64,000 bases of DNA from Campanula takesimana (lineage: Eukaryota; Streptophyta; Magnoliopsida; Asterales; Campanulaceae), in contig JAOWBW010000381.1 in assembly GCA_026119855.1 (NCBI GenBank), positions 62,001-126,000 on the forward strand, written 5' to 3'. Below the pieces are notes generated by a model. That model searched no databases. It saw nothing but the letters and a program-made list of their open reading frames with translations, and was not told the DNA's origin. The translations under genes were made by a program, and so were the position numbers. Shown here piece by piece: positions 10,516 through 23,100 of this stretch. The stretch's first letter is position 1; every line of letters starts with the position of its first letter.

Positions 10516-12859
10516 TCACATTATGTTACATGCATGAACATTATCAGTACTAAAAATCTCGAGAACACGATCATCAACAGTGGCATAAGCTTGGTCAGGG
10601 AAGTATCCATGTCTAGACTCGTTGTGACCATGCATGTAGTAGTTATAAGTGGAAGAGTAGGTCGATTCGTCCAAATATTGTGCTGCGTAAGGGTAGTATT
10701 CGTTGTCGTATGGGTACGGCCAAAACTCGGCTTTTCTTCCTGTTCTTCTTACTACCTTCAAAACCCTCCTTTGATCTATGTACCCAGTTACAGTGACTTT
10801 TTGTTTATCCATGTCTATGTCCAATTTGTCAACACCTGCATTCAGTTTCAATAAGTTGGAAAACATTGGTTTATTAGATTTTGCTCAGCAAATTTTACTT
10901 GCACCATTTTCTTTTAATGTTGATTTGCCATTTCTTATTATTTCAAAAAATTATTCTCGTTTTTGGGGAAACTAGTTTCTCCATAAGTTATAAAAAAATT
11001 CACTTTTTAATATAGTTTCACCCTTAAAATAGCGAGTTTAAGCCTTAAAACAGTGAGTATATGCCTTAAAACACCAAGAAAATGAAATAGCAAGTTTAGG
11101 CGTTAAAACGCCAAGTCCGTATATTTAAAACATGACTTTTTATAACTTACGGAGGAACTAGTTTCTCCTAAACTGTTCCAAACAAAATACGACTAGTGAA
11201 GCAAGTGCTCGCATTTTAAAAAAGTTTGAATAGTTAAATGAAAAAATATTTTGGGACCTGAGGGAGTATAAACAAATTCTAAACAAAAGTATATAATGAA
11301 CGGTGAATAAATTTTGATAAAAAGACATTTAAGAGCAAAGTTTTTGTTGCAAATGTCATTTATTTAGAGATATTTTTTTAAAATGGTCATTTATTTTGAG
11401 ACTAAAATTTTATTGTTGTTGTTGGTCGTTAATTTTGAGACAAAGGGAATTATTATGACTATGTGTTGAAATTATGGTGATATTTTGGGTTAGGGGGTCA
11501 ATTTAATTGAACTTCGACTAAAATTTTGTGAAAGGTTAGTTATCCTCATAAAATTTTAAATATTGTTATTAATGCATTAGTGCACTACAAATAATACTGT
11601 CAATAGTACTTTTAAAATTTTATGTGAATAAATAATTTTTTTTTATATAAAATTTAGGTCAAAATTTTATTTTTTTAAAAAAAGAGGGACAAGAAAATAA
11701 GAGAAGACTTGCCATCTATTTTTGAGATCGCTCTTCTTATTCTTTTTTCACATCCTTCACAATCCATATGTACCATTAGCTCCACAATCTATAAGTTTAA
11801 ACGCATAATTGATTAGCCAACAGCGGTGATAATCACTGTTGAGACATTTTATAATGTTAAAATTTAACATTAAAGATCGTAAATATTCTTGTAATCCGCT
11901 TCTAAGCTTCTAATTTTGTAAATATATAATGAAATGTTAAAAAAAAAATTGGTACAAAAATATTTTAGATTAAGTTATGTAGAAAAGGGCACTATGTTTT
12001 TCCTCTTTTTTTTTTGAGCCAAGGGCACTCTGTTAACCATCAAACTTATATTTTTATCATTTTTAACTTTGTATCGATAGAACAGTGTCATTTTTTAAAC
12101 TCAAAATTTAACAGTCTTATCTTTATTAACGGAAAATTTATAAAAGCTAAAACCCATTACCATTTAAGGAATAAAGTATTAAACTTTGGCCAAATTGTAA
12201 CAACTCGTTATAATTATTAACCACCGTTCCTAACACCATCGTCACTATCACAATCCCACAATTATAACCACCCCACCACCTCCACTGTTACTCTCACCCA
12301 CTACCACTACCACCATAGTGCCATCATCACCACCACCACGACATGCGACGATAATAGGGCAGTGAGGGCGATGGTTGCAGTGAGCTAATGGTGGTGGAGG
12401 TGGTGGGTGAGGCGGAGAACAATGGCGGTAGTGGGAGGTGGTGGTGGTATTGGTTAAAAATTATAACCGAGTCATTACAATTTGGCTAAAATTTGTTATT
12501 TGATTCTTTAAATACGTATCGGGGGGTTAAATTTTGAGTCTAAAATGATAATACTTTTTGGTACGGTGGTAAAAATGAAAAAAAAAAAGTTTGAGGTAAA
12601 ATTGAAACATGCCCCAAAGTACACTAAATAAAAACATCCATTTACCATTTACAAAATGGTCATTCATTTTTGAGACAAATTAAAAAATAAAAAATGAAAA
12701 GAAAAAATATATAGAGTCAGCCAATCGGATGCAAGGCTTCATAGCCGTTGGATCTGGCTCTAGGAATGAAAAGGTTGGACCAAGCTGCTGAGATGAGAAG
12801 ACTAAACAACTTACAGACATGGCATTAGAAAATTGCTTCTGCCTGAAACACCAACCCAT
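10516..12859 (-). CDS. HIPP: Heavy-metal-associated isoprenylated plant protein (HIPP), 3 exons
   Basis: Exons on the minus strand: 12859-12815, 11788-11713 and 10835-10516 (TGA), giving 146 residues. Exon 1 (15 codons) starts MGWCFRQKQF and ends TCT|GTAAGT. Exon 2 starts after TTATAG and ends GATG|GCAAGT, a GC donor. Exon 3 starts after ATGCAG. The phases join as SKIDG then VDKLDIDMDKQKVTVTG. The product has one HMA domain (about residues 16-80) with the metal-binding pair in MDCEGC (Cys25, Cys28). RRTGRKAEFWPYPY follows, then a Tyr-rich variable tail and the CaaX box CNIM for farnesylation at the end. Family members bind Cu, Zn or Cd and attach to membranes; the metal here cannot be told. 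Intron 1 holds a foldback element. Reading frame and splice sites look functional. Confidence 0.88.
11165..11270. mobile_element. Truncated Stowaway MITE in HIPP intron 2
   Basis: Only the right part is recognisable: gaagcaagtgctcg, aaagtttgaatagt, then tattttgggacctgagggag followed by TA at 11269-11270. It belongs to the gatcttc family seen at 8604. No left terminus found. Confidence 0.55.
12010..12615. mobile_element. Foldback/MITE-like inverted repeat in HIPP intron 1
   Basis: Arms near 12010-12240 and 12440-12615 are imperfect inverted copies: caaacttata-ttttatcatttttaac against its complement in the aaaaatgaaaa...agtttg block, and ggccaaattgtaacaactcg against cgagtcattacaatttggct. The centre (about 12225-12450) is itself complementary, with ccacc/caccacc triplets on one side and ggtggtgg/gtggagg on the other. 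A long self-complementary non-coding element; the ends are uncertain. Confidence 0.6.
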
Positions 12860-12901
12860 CTTCTTTACTCTGTTGTGCTTCTCTACTACATACATGAATG
12901 C

Positions 12902-12914
12902 ATATATATATAAA
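12902..12914 (-). promoter_or_regulatory. TATA box candidate for HIPP
   Basis: On the minus strand TTTATATATATAT lies 43-55 bases before the HIPP ATG, leaving room for a very short 5' UTR. Position and composition only. Confidence 0.4.
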
Positions 12915-12959
12915 TGGGAGCAACTTATATACAAGTGGCTTTTTTAATAGATTCAAGGT

Positions 12960-14280
12960 CAGTGTGCAGTCGAAAGTCACAGCAGTCGGCTCTCTGTCTG
13001 TTGAATGAGTTCATCAAAAGTATGATTGTCTTTTGATTTCCAACCTCCTACCAATAACAGGACCACGCCGCATTTGTTAAAAAAGATTTGAATCGTTGGT
13101 GTTTCGTGTGTTCGGTTCAATTATATGCACCCTCCTCGATTCCGAAATTCCATTTTGATGCCTTATCACCCATGTACCAACTTGGTTTAATTGACACAAG
13201 TTGTTGCTTCTACTACCTCCGTTGTTACATTAGTGTCCACTTCATAAAAGATATTGTCTTGAAAAGGGATTGGTTTCTAGTGAAATTATAAAATAAAATA
13301 CTTTTCAACTATCATGTTATAATTTGCAGATGTAACTATATGCTGAATGTAGATATTGTAGAAAAAGTGAAATCAACTAACACGATTTATAAATTAAACC
13401 CCTTTTGCATAAATTACATAGGCCAAAATTTTTTGTTGTCCACTGTTACTTTAAACGCACCTTCATTTTAACCATTATACTTTTCCATTACCATAAAAAC
13501 CACTGAATTAATTTTAACTCTCCTCCACAACTTAATTTATGAGACACAACATCAAGTTTTTCTTTCCAATCCTTTTTTCTTTAGTACTTCCAATGGATGT
13601 ATGGATCTATTCATTGTTTTGGTAGAGAAGTTTGCGTATGAGAGAGAAAACCAATGGTGATTGTGATGGCGGTCGTCCAATTCCAATGGTGGCATCGATG
13701 ATGGGTGGTGGTGGTAATGCCGTGGTGATGGTGGTAGTTGAGGAGTGGGGTGGTGATGTGAACCTCCATTTAAAAGTTAAAAGTGTGAAAAATAAAAGTT
13801 TTTCAGCCATTAAAAGCTAACGAAGACCTTGTTTGTTTTTTTCATTCAGATCTGAATGGAGTCTGAATGTCTAACGAATCAGACCTTCTCCAATTCAGAT
13901 TGTTTTTTTTTTTTCAGCTTTCAGATCTGAATAGAGACTTTTGATCTGAATGGAGTCTGAATGAATCAGACCTAAAATGAAGTCTGATTAGAGTTAAAAT
14001 TAGTAAGTTGACTTTTATATTGATAAAAAAAAGTACAATGGTAAAGGTGAAATTGCCAAAAAATACAGTGAACAAAAACGAATAGTACTATTACAGATCA
14101 ATGTAATTATTCACTGGTAGAGTAATTTTGATCATTTCAAACAAATGACATTCTAATCCGGGTGTGTGTGTGTCTGTTGATACCCTATCTGTAGCCAATA
14201 AGCAACTTGTTTTAACCACTGGCAGGCTGGTTGTGAGATGCCCTTTTTTTGGTGTTTAACACAAGCTCAACTATCTCTCA
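12960..14280. other. Intergenic between HIPP and MSBP, repeats only
   Basis: No gene supported. A ggtggtgg-rich piece at 13660-13760 resembles one arm of the foldback element in HIPP intron 1. At 13840-13990 the words cattcag, atctgaat, ggagtctgaatg recur in direct and inverted order, suggesting a decayed transposon end. At 13205-13245 a partial tacctccgttg...tagtgtcc resembles a broken Stowaway end. Confidence 0.4.
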
Positions 14281-14284
14281 TATA

Positions 14285-14463
14285 CTCCCTCCGACCCAAA
14301 ATGATCTTCACATTTGACTATTCAAACTTTTTAAGGATATCAACACTTGATTCACTAGTCATGTTTTGTTTGGGCACTTTTAAGCCTAGGTTGTAGAAAT
14401 GTGAAGAAATTTTTGGGACAATGAAAAATACCAAATGAGAAGATCATTTTGGGACGGAGGGAG
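14285..14463. mobile_element. Stowaway MITE (gatcttc family), copy 4
   Basis: TA-flanked, 179 bp, ends CTCCCTCCGACCCAAAATG and cattttgggacggagggag; internal text nearly the same as copy 2. Confidence 0.9.
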
Positions 14464-14719
14464 TATGTCTTATTCAGCGATCAGAATCTCCCGCTTCCCA
14501 AATTAAATGTCTATTTAAAAATTTTATATCCTAAAAATAAATTTTCTATTTCTAAAAAACTTTATACCCTATATGATTTCTAACAAAAAAAAAATCACTA
14601 TTTATTCTGTACTTGCATAATTTGTAAATCAAAATCTGGATACCAAGAATATCCCTGCAACATTACCATCAAATTCAATAAAAACAATAATTTCCAAAAC
14701 TTATATAAATGAAAATTAA

Positions 14720-14722
<3 letters not shown>

Positions 14723-14765
<43 letters not shown>
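14723..14765. repeat. (AT)n microsatellite
   Basis: More than 20 AT dinucleotides without interruption. Confidence 0.95.
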
Positions 14766-14770
<5 letters not shown>

Positions 14771-14873
14771 GTTAGTGAAGAGGCCTATGGTTTTGCCACA
14801 TAAACAAACATATTAAAGCTTCATTTGTGTGAAGCAACATCATCACCGTCCTAAATGTGTGTGCCTTTTGATA

Positions 14874-15111
14874 TTCCCATTCTGGTTCAAAATAACTGTC
14901 GCTTTTGGTTAATCGGATGTAACATTGACCAATAATTTAAATAAAAATAATAATGTTAATAAAAATCTAAAATTTGTCATTGTATTATAATTAATAATAC
15001 TTTTAATAACAATTTTAGATTTTTATTAGGATCATTATTTTTGGTTTAAATTTATTGGTCAAACTTACATATGTTTGACCAAAAGTGACAGTTATTTTGG
15101 ACCAGAGGAAG
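14874..15111. mobile_element. Stowaway-like MITE (ggtccaaaataactg family)
   Basis: Left end ttcccattctggttcaaaa, right end ttttggaccagaggaag, TA-flanked, about 238 bp. The ggttcaaaataactgtcgc / gtgacagttattttggacc pair is clearly inverted. A different family from the gatcttc copies. Confidence 0.75.
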
Positions 15112-15174
15112 TAATAGTTATAATATAAGTTAACTATTACTATTAATAGTATTAATTAACTAATATAGTTACTA

Positions 15175-15477
15175 TGAAATAAAAACACCAATTTTGTTAG
15201 AAAACTAACTGAAATCGTTAAAAAACTGACTGAAATTGTTAAAAAACTGACTGTAATTCTTAAAACTAACTCGAAAAGGGTAAGAAACTGACGGTTAGTA
15301 TAGACGGTTGAACCGGCGGTTAGCTTCCCGGTTATAACCGCCGGTTGACGGTTATCAAAATGGACTAACCTTAACCGAACCTTGAAAATACGGTTGAGAC
15401 GGTTCACGGTTAACCGGGTTTGACCCGTTAAAAAACCTCCGGTTAGCCGGTTCCGGTTAGATTTTGGACACGTCTAT
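15175..15477. mobile_element. Insertion in AT array with ggttaaccgg repeats
   Basis: Two parts: three or four tandem aaactgactgaaattgtta units (15195-15275), then a stretch dense in ggttaaccgg, accggcggtt and ccggttagccgg words in both orientations. Such text is typical of hAT-like non-autonomous elements, but no target duplication was resolved. Confidence 0.45.
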
Positions 15478-15732
15478 ATGCAAGTTAACTATTACTATTA
15501 ATAATATTAGTTAACTATAATAGTTACTATATTAGTTAACTATTACTATTAATAGTATTAGTTAACTATAATAGTTAACTATTAATATTAATTGTTAACA
15601 ATAATAGTTACTATACAAGTTAACTATCACTATTAATAGTATTAATTAACTATTAATAGTATTAATTAACTATAGTAGTTATTCTATAAGTTAACTATTA
15701 CTATCAATAGTATTAGTTAATCATAATAGTTA

Positions 15733-15984
15733 CTCCCTCTATCCCAGAGTAAGAGTCCTATTTTTTTCGCTGTTAGCACGAAGGTATTTTGAGCAATAAT
15801 TTTATGTTGATTTAATTGTCCTAATGAAGATTTTAAACTTGTTATTGATACTCCATTATATATACTACCAATATCAATATATAGACGTTCATTAACATAA
15901 TTGAAATAACCTAAAATTATTGCTCAAAATACATTCATGCTAACAGCAAAAAAAAATAGGAATCTTACTCTGGGACGGAGGTAG
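15733..15984. mobile_element. Stowaway MITE (agagtaagagtcc family) inside AT array
   Basis: TA-flanked, 252 bp, ends CTCCCTCTATCCCAGAGTAA and ttactctgggacggaggtag; related to the copy at 22408. Confidence 0.88.
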
Positions 15985-16215
15985 TATAATATATGTTAAT
16001 TTTTACTATTAATAGTATTGGTTAATCATAATAGTTATTATCTAGGTTACCATTATTATTAAAAGTATTAGTTAATTATAATATTTATTATAGATATTAG
16101 TAAGTAATGTTAATAGTATTAGTTAATTATGATAGTTACTATATAGATTAAATATTATTTTAATACTATTAGTTAAGATGATGATTACTAATTTAGTTAA
16201 CTATAATTAAAAAAT

Positions 16216-17186
16216 TATTTTTATATACAATATATTTATATTACAAAAAAATGTTATGCTACTTTGCTGAATAAAAGCATAAAAGGAACAAAATACAAAA
16301 ATAAATAAATAGCAAATTAGTTTCCCGTGCAAAAGCAAAGCACGGGTTACACACTATTATCAATTTAAAACAAAGGGAATAGTACTTTGGTTTTGGTAAT
16401 GGCTCTTTATCAATCACAAGAAGAGCCCTTTGCCCTTGCATTTTACTCAATATTTTATGCTCAATTTTTTCTTTAGTAACTAGAAAATTTGTACTCCCTT
16501 ACATTTCTAAACAAGGGTCTAATTTATTTTTCTTCATGTTTCTCTCTCTCTCTCTCACTTCCCCCCCACCCTTGTGTGTGTGCGCGCCCTTGCATCGAAA
16601 CATATCAAGCGTGACAGAGGAAAGCACCTATCCAAAGAGAACCATGATTTGGAAGAAAATTGCACAACAAATGTTTACATGTACGACCCACACACATTCT
16701 TACATCACTATCTGGTGGTCACACAGCATCTATACTGCTATACAACATGGACATCAAGTTACCCCAAAATGAAACATTAAGTATGGTCCCTTAGTTTGAC
16801 TTGTAACCACCAAACTCGGACTAAAAAAAAAAAAAGAAAAAAAAAACACACATTTCATCCAAATTCTCACCCTTGGAAAACACAAAAGGGGGCCAATAGA
16901 TACTTGCACAAGCATAAACCAGCAACAGTGCCAATGAACCCGATTCTCGAATAAGGATTTTTACAAGGACGTCAGTTTTTTTCTTTCTTTTTTTTAAAAA
17001 AAAAAACAAAACAAAGATAACGAACCAGTAATACCATTTCTCATACACACCTACGATAAGTAGAAAGAAGAACGATTTGCAGAAACAAAGCATCATGAAT
17101 ACTTATCACATGTGATAATGCCTTCCATTTCAAACTTTATGAAAATAAAATTAAGGGTAAGGGTAATAGAAGCTTTACCCGAGAAT
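16216..17186. other. MSBP downstream and 3' UTR region
   Basis: 16216-16790 is AT-rich with a CT-rich patch (16541-16570) and a lone partial Stowaway start (16494). 16790-17186 directly follows the MSBP stop on the minus strand and is its likely 3' UTR. No other gene seen. Confidence 0.4.
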
Positions 17187-20100
17187 TTAATCTGATTTAT
17201 TTCTTTCAACATTTTGGCCATCATCATGTTTGATATCTTCACCCACATTGGGTTCTGTGCTTGATTTTTCCAAGACAATCTGCCCGACCTTTACATACTT
17301 CTCCATGAACTTGTATTCCCAGTCTTGCAAGACTTCAAGCTCAGATGGACTTAGCCCATCAGTGTTTCCGGTTAGGTCATGAGGCTCAAATGACATGAGA
17401 GCTAAGGCTCTGCTTGCATCTCTGCCCGCAAATAGCGCGTATGGCCCACCAGGGCCGTAAAACATCCTGCATGAGAAAAGATGGAGGGCTAGTTCAGACC
17501 TTGATATTTAGCAAAAAAAAGTCAAGGAACATGAGTAAAAAGATCAAGAGAAAATTTGAAATTTTATTGGACATTCATTTTGGGACGGAGGGAGTAGTAA
17601 TCAATTAACCTACAAATCCAAAATCTACCAAAGATGCTCCATTTCTTTATCTCTTTTTTTTTTCCGTATTCTATAAAGCAAAACTTAATTTGTTGTTCCT
17701 TTTAAAAAGCAACAAGGATAATGCACTAGGATGAGAACTATACAAATGACATCTTTTAGTCGATATGGGATTTGATGAATACAAAGCCAAGACTTATACA
17801 ACTAACTAAAATCTGGACGTAGATTCTCATTCTTAGATTCTAAACTAAAAGGTGAATGAAGGCATTTGATTAAAGGATTCTCATAGATATTCAAGTTAAC
17901 AGTCCAATACTGGGAACTTGTTTTGCTCAATTTGACTTATCAATGGAGATTACAACATCTCTGTCCAGCAGTGATTGGAACCATTGTCACACCTTCTGCC
18001 CTTTCTGAAGAAAGCAGTAAATATTAATCAATGACTGGTGAACAGAAAGACGAATGCACATCTATTTTGCCAGATTCAGTTAATGACTTAATGTGACTTC
18101 CAGTTGCTTAAAAATACCTGTGAACTTTTCTCGCACAGCCTCGGGAATGGATTACATCTGCTGTAGTCATTCTCACCATCAGCATGGCTACCAGGACTTC
18201 TCTAGTATGAGGAATACTAAATGCTTTCTTTTACAGTTCACTTTTTGTATGCCTACAGCAAAACTAAAGAGGATACTTGGTCCGTACACAACAAACTCCA
18301 TATTTTTGTCTACTGAGAAAGTAACTAAGCATTAATGTTCATTAATCCTTGGCTTCAAAGTAGTAAATGAAAATGAAGCAAGATCATTAGGCTCGGTTGT
18401 TGTTCAACTTTTAATCCTAATTTCTTCACAGCAACCTCTCAAATGGCATTACTGCTTCAGAACCAAAATATGTTCAGTACGTCCCATAGTTATTAAAGGC
18501 CCAAGGCGCAAAAGGTGTGCCCGGAGCCTAGGCGCAAGGCGGGCGCGCGCCCGAGTGATGAAGCCCGCAATAATGCCTTAAAATATAGTATACATACAAC
18601 ATCAAGATAAGCAATAATAGTATTTCCTCCATCCCAAAACGAATATCCAAAAACATAAAAATTTGCTTGTTAACAACAACAACAACAAAGCCTTAGTCCC
18701 AAAATAATTTGGGGTCGGCTAACGTGAATCCTCATATGTCATTGTGATAAAAGGGAGAGAGAGAGAGAGAGAGAGAGAGAAAGGGAGGATTGCTTGTTAA
18801 CAACAACAAATAATAAATTGAATTTTCAATTTGAGACGGAACAAGAGCAAATAAAAATGAATATTCATTTGGGACGGAACAATAGCAAATAAAAGAAATG
18901 AATATTCATTTTGAGACGAAGGGAGCAATATGCATGAATTTTTAGTAATTGACATATCAATTTCAAAAGTTCAAAAATACGTATCAAATATCAAATTGGA
19001 GCAAGGTAAAAAGGTGATGTTTTCAAAAGTTCAAAACAGCGCCTCGCCTAGCACTGCCGAGGCTCCAATGCCGCGCCTATCTGCGCCCTGGGCCTAGGCA
19101 CGCCGAGGCTCCAATGCTGCGCCTCTCTGCGCCCGGGGTCTAGGTGCGCGCTTAGGCGGGCTTTTAATAACTATGGTACGTCAATAAGCCCCATTCATAT
19201 ACAAGCATTAGTAGGCACTACCCGAGAAAACAGATACTCCTCTAAGATACTCGACTAAGAAACACTCCACAGCTAGGATACACATGGAAGTTTTATAGAT
19301 GTTTAATCCAAATCCTGCGGAGGGATACAATGGTAATGTTAACAGGCAAAAATAGCCAAAAATACACACCAAAAGAGCACCAAAGACTTCGGAAATGGTG
19401 CCAACAAGATAGACACTAGGAGAGGACAAGTAACTTCAGGATGATGACTCTACTTTCTTTCTCATAAACGACTTGAGGGGTACTTATAGATAACTGTTGG
19501 GGCTCATGTGATGGACCATACTCAGCCGGAACAGCAAGTTGGAGCACTCCAATGTGCTTGCTCGTGCTAGAACAATAGAAGTTACTGCATGTGGGGGACT
19601 GTATCCAGTTCTGCCTTAGAGTAATAGTTAGGCCGGGTTTGTCCATGCCATAGGATCAAAGGGTCAAGTACAAATAGCATATTGCACCATAAAGGAGCTA
19701 ACCAAACAATCTTGGTCTGGTCCTTCCTAGGCATCTGCCGGTCGCCAGAACGAGGGGCAGAGGTGTGGGCACACTCCTGAGCCCTCTCTTCTTACTCTTT
19801 TTCTTTCTCTTTATAGTCTTCTATTTTTTTTCCAGCACTAATATAGGTTGCAAATTTGCATTATGGCTCTTAGAGAAGAAAGGATGCTAAAGATGTCCTC
19901 ATCTATTGAAGCGATTATGGTTAAGATAAGATATAGCATAGAGAGGATGCAAAATACCCTTGCTTCTCCTAAGCATCTTCACTCAAGAATTTTGGGCCAA
20001 GTGCCAAAGTCTTAAAAGGAAGAGGATGGATGCGCAAGCACTACAAGTGGAGAGCATGATACTTGAAGAAATGACTGAAGAGCCGATTGAAGATGCACTT

Positions 20101-23100
20101 GAACGCAAAACTGAAGAAATGCCACAAGAACATGAAAAGTTTGAAACTGAAGTTTAAAATATAGTTTTCTTTAAGGTTCACACGTACGTTGATCCTATGT
20201 TTCAAGACATCTTGGAGTCAAAAGTGTGCCGTAGGTTCCTTCTTCTTTTTCAGCTATTCCCGAAGGTTTGGCTCAATGGTTTGGACGCTCAAGCTTCAAA
20301 TGATAATCTCATGTATCTTCATTCTCTATCATTTCAAGACTCGAGAATGAGTTTTCTTAAATGATGGGGAGAATAAATTCATATTCCACGTCCCAATTAA
20401 AGACCAAAGCCTTTTGGTTGAAGGAAAGTGTCTTAGTGGATTAGGATTAGTATTTGTTACTTGGCTTCCTAGTTTTTATAGTATTTAGATTTCTTAGTCC
20501 ATATAGTTTTCGTAAATTATTTTCCTGATTCCTTATAGATTAATGTTCCCTTTTCCTAGTATTGTTAGGATTTGTTTAGCCTTTTAAGAATTGTGTAAAC
20601 ATCAAAGCCATAAAACATGGGTTGATTATTGATTGAGTTTAGCTTTAAGCTATAGTGTGTGATTCTTCTTGTGTTCTCTCTTTACTTCTTCGTTATTATT
20701 TCTTCTTAACTGCAATTTTCTCACTCTTAATTTTCTCTCTTTTCTATACACTTCCTCCTACATTGCGCCATAAGTGAGTGACTTTTGACACATAGATGCT
20801 CTCGAGCTTGTCCCACAATGCATTATATTTGATCTCAAGAGTAAGAGCCAACTGGATTGTACTGATGGAAGCCCCTTTGGATATTACTCCAATCTCCAAT
20901 GATCAAGGATTCAAGCTTTGCATCCTCAAGAGATTGGTCAAGACCTTGCTAGACCAAAAGGTCTTGGGTCGTACTTTGCAAATTGTGAAATTCATCTTCC
21001 CGTCAAAGAGTGGAATCTCCAAGTTTGACATGCTCCCGGCCATATCCTTGAAGCTTTGATACCACTGTTGAGCAGTGGTTGCACAACAAAGATCAAAAGA
21101 AACGGGAACACGAACATAAACAGAAGAGAGAGAAATAAGGACACGAGAATATTACGTGGTTTGGCCAATTGCCTATATCCATTGACACGTCAACAACTTC
21201 CACTATCACAACGACAGGATTACAAGCTTTGTGTACCACTCTACAAACTCGAAATTGCTCTACATGCCAAGATAATGTAGTCCAGGAGTTAACTGATGGC
21301 ACAAAGAAAGTGGCAAATGGGGTTTGGGGGGTGCAAGAACGAGTTGTAAGTGGTGGATACATTGCTGATATGCGTACAGGAGAATCTTTTTAAGGATTCT
21401 CAGCTGAAGGTCTTTGCTGAATATCTAAGAGCTTATTTGGGCATGTTCCTAACGCTCTTATTTATTCTTGACAGTCCTCAACAGGGCCTTGAGGATTCTA
21501 AGCAGAAGGGTATCACTGAATTCGTAAGAGCTTATTTGTGTATGTTGCTTGTGCTCTTTTTTATTTTTGACCGTCTTGAACAACGCTTTACAAAGATATT
21601 GTCTTATTGGGATGAAGCGTAAAGGGACAACCGTCTCCAACAGCCATGTCATTCTTGGGGGATATGTATCTGCAGCTGGACTACTTCATGGGCCCTTGCA
21701 TTAAGTCCATATGTAGGTGTATTGCAAAACTTTCCTCACATTCGCATTTCTATGAATGTATGCTCAAGCACTTCCACACATTTTTAAGTGGGGCTTGTAG
21801 ATATGGGTGATAGGGAAGACAAACATTTCTGCAGTTTGCGAGCATGGATAAAACCGTGTCACTACTCACTACTGCCCTGCCTATCCAAGATTCTTCAGCT
21901 CAAGGCTTTCCCTAGGAGCACCTTACTTATCTCAACTTTTTCACCGATAATTTATACTTATATTTAAGATAATAATTGTATGATCAACATTTTCAGCTCT
22001 TTTCATCACGGTAAAACTTTTAAAATAACCACCTTATCAGAATTAGATTGGCAAGTGATGGAGCTTCTAACATAGTCAATGAATGTATCTAGAGTTTATT
22101 GTACATGACATGGAGGTCATGTTGCTAATATCTAAAATCATACAAAACTTACTGCAAAACTACATTGATCGACCATACCATTGTACGGAGTCACTAGTTA
22201 CCTCTGTCCATATTATCTTTAAAAAAAAAATAAAAAAAATGTCCTTACAATACACACACACACACATATGATATGGATATAGAGGGTAAGAAGAAGTTGG
22301 ATGTCTTATTATCAAGAAACTGATCCTCCACGATTATACTACTAGACCACAAACCACCAAATTCTAACCTATCCTGAAGCCAAACCACTAAATGCCGTAA
22401 AAATATACTCCCTCCGTCCCAGAGTAAGAGTACTACTTTTTATTTTGGTACGTCCCAGAGTAATAGTCTCTTTCCTAAAATGGCAAAGAATCTTTACTAT
22501 TCATCCCACTCATTCTCACTCCTACTTTATTTTTATACTCACAACACCAATCAACTTACTATTCTCTCCCACTCATTCTCTCTCCTACATTATTTTTACA
22601 CTCATACCACTTACTTTACTTCCACCATTTCTTAATCTCCGTGCAAATGGGAGGTAGGACTCTTACTCCGGGATGGAGGGAGTATTACATAAAGTTAGAA
22701 TATAAAAAAGCTTAGTTTTCCCCGAAAATACTGAAGCATGCAGGAAAGAAGGGGAAGACTTGGTTTTTTCGCCTTCTTTCAATAGTAGTTCTCTCCCCCG
22801 TTTATCTGATCCAGTTTTTTTTTTTCCCCCAGACGCTTTCTAGGAGCAGATGGAACTTTTTAAGATGGGATTTTCTGCTTGAAGAATCCACTTCCAACAT
22901 TTAAAAGTTAAAGTGCGCATGTATTCAACATTAATATTCTATATGAATGTATTCTGTTTTTAGGTAATACAATTTCAATCACAAAAACTACATTAGAAAT
23001 ATATGTATGGTAACTTCTATAAATGGAATACACACTACAAACTGTTATCATATTGACTACTATTTTTTACAATACAAGCTACGTATTGTTCCTTTTTAAC

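Larger units (their letters stand above)
15114..16215. repeat. AT-rich tandem array, about 50-bp unit, with two insertions
   Basis: The words gttaactattactattaat, agtattagttaact and ataatagttactata recur in order across the region, giving a unit of roughly 50 bp that is itself nearly self-complementary (agttaact, actattaatagta). Two foreign blocks interrupt it: about 15175-15477, and a Stowaway at 15733-15984. Units decay towards the right end. No coding. Confidence 0.8.
18485..19175. mobile_element. hAT-like non-autonomous element in MSBP intron
   Basis: Ends catagttattaaaggc and gcttttaataactatg are inverted; just inside are ggcgcaaggcgggcgcgc and its counterpart gcgcgcttaggcgggc. The flanks gtacgtcc (left) and gtacgtca (right) match at 7 of 8 positions, which suits the 8-bp target duplication of hAT elements. 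It contains a Stowaway, which in turn contains a SINE-like insert. Confidence 0.65.

Noticed and set aside
10516..10866. HIPP as an isolated 116-residue gene or a headless pseudogene
   Set aside because: The first HMA half was found at 11788-11713 and the start exon at 12859-12815 with matching phases, so it is a full gene.
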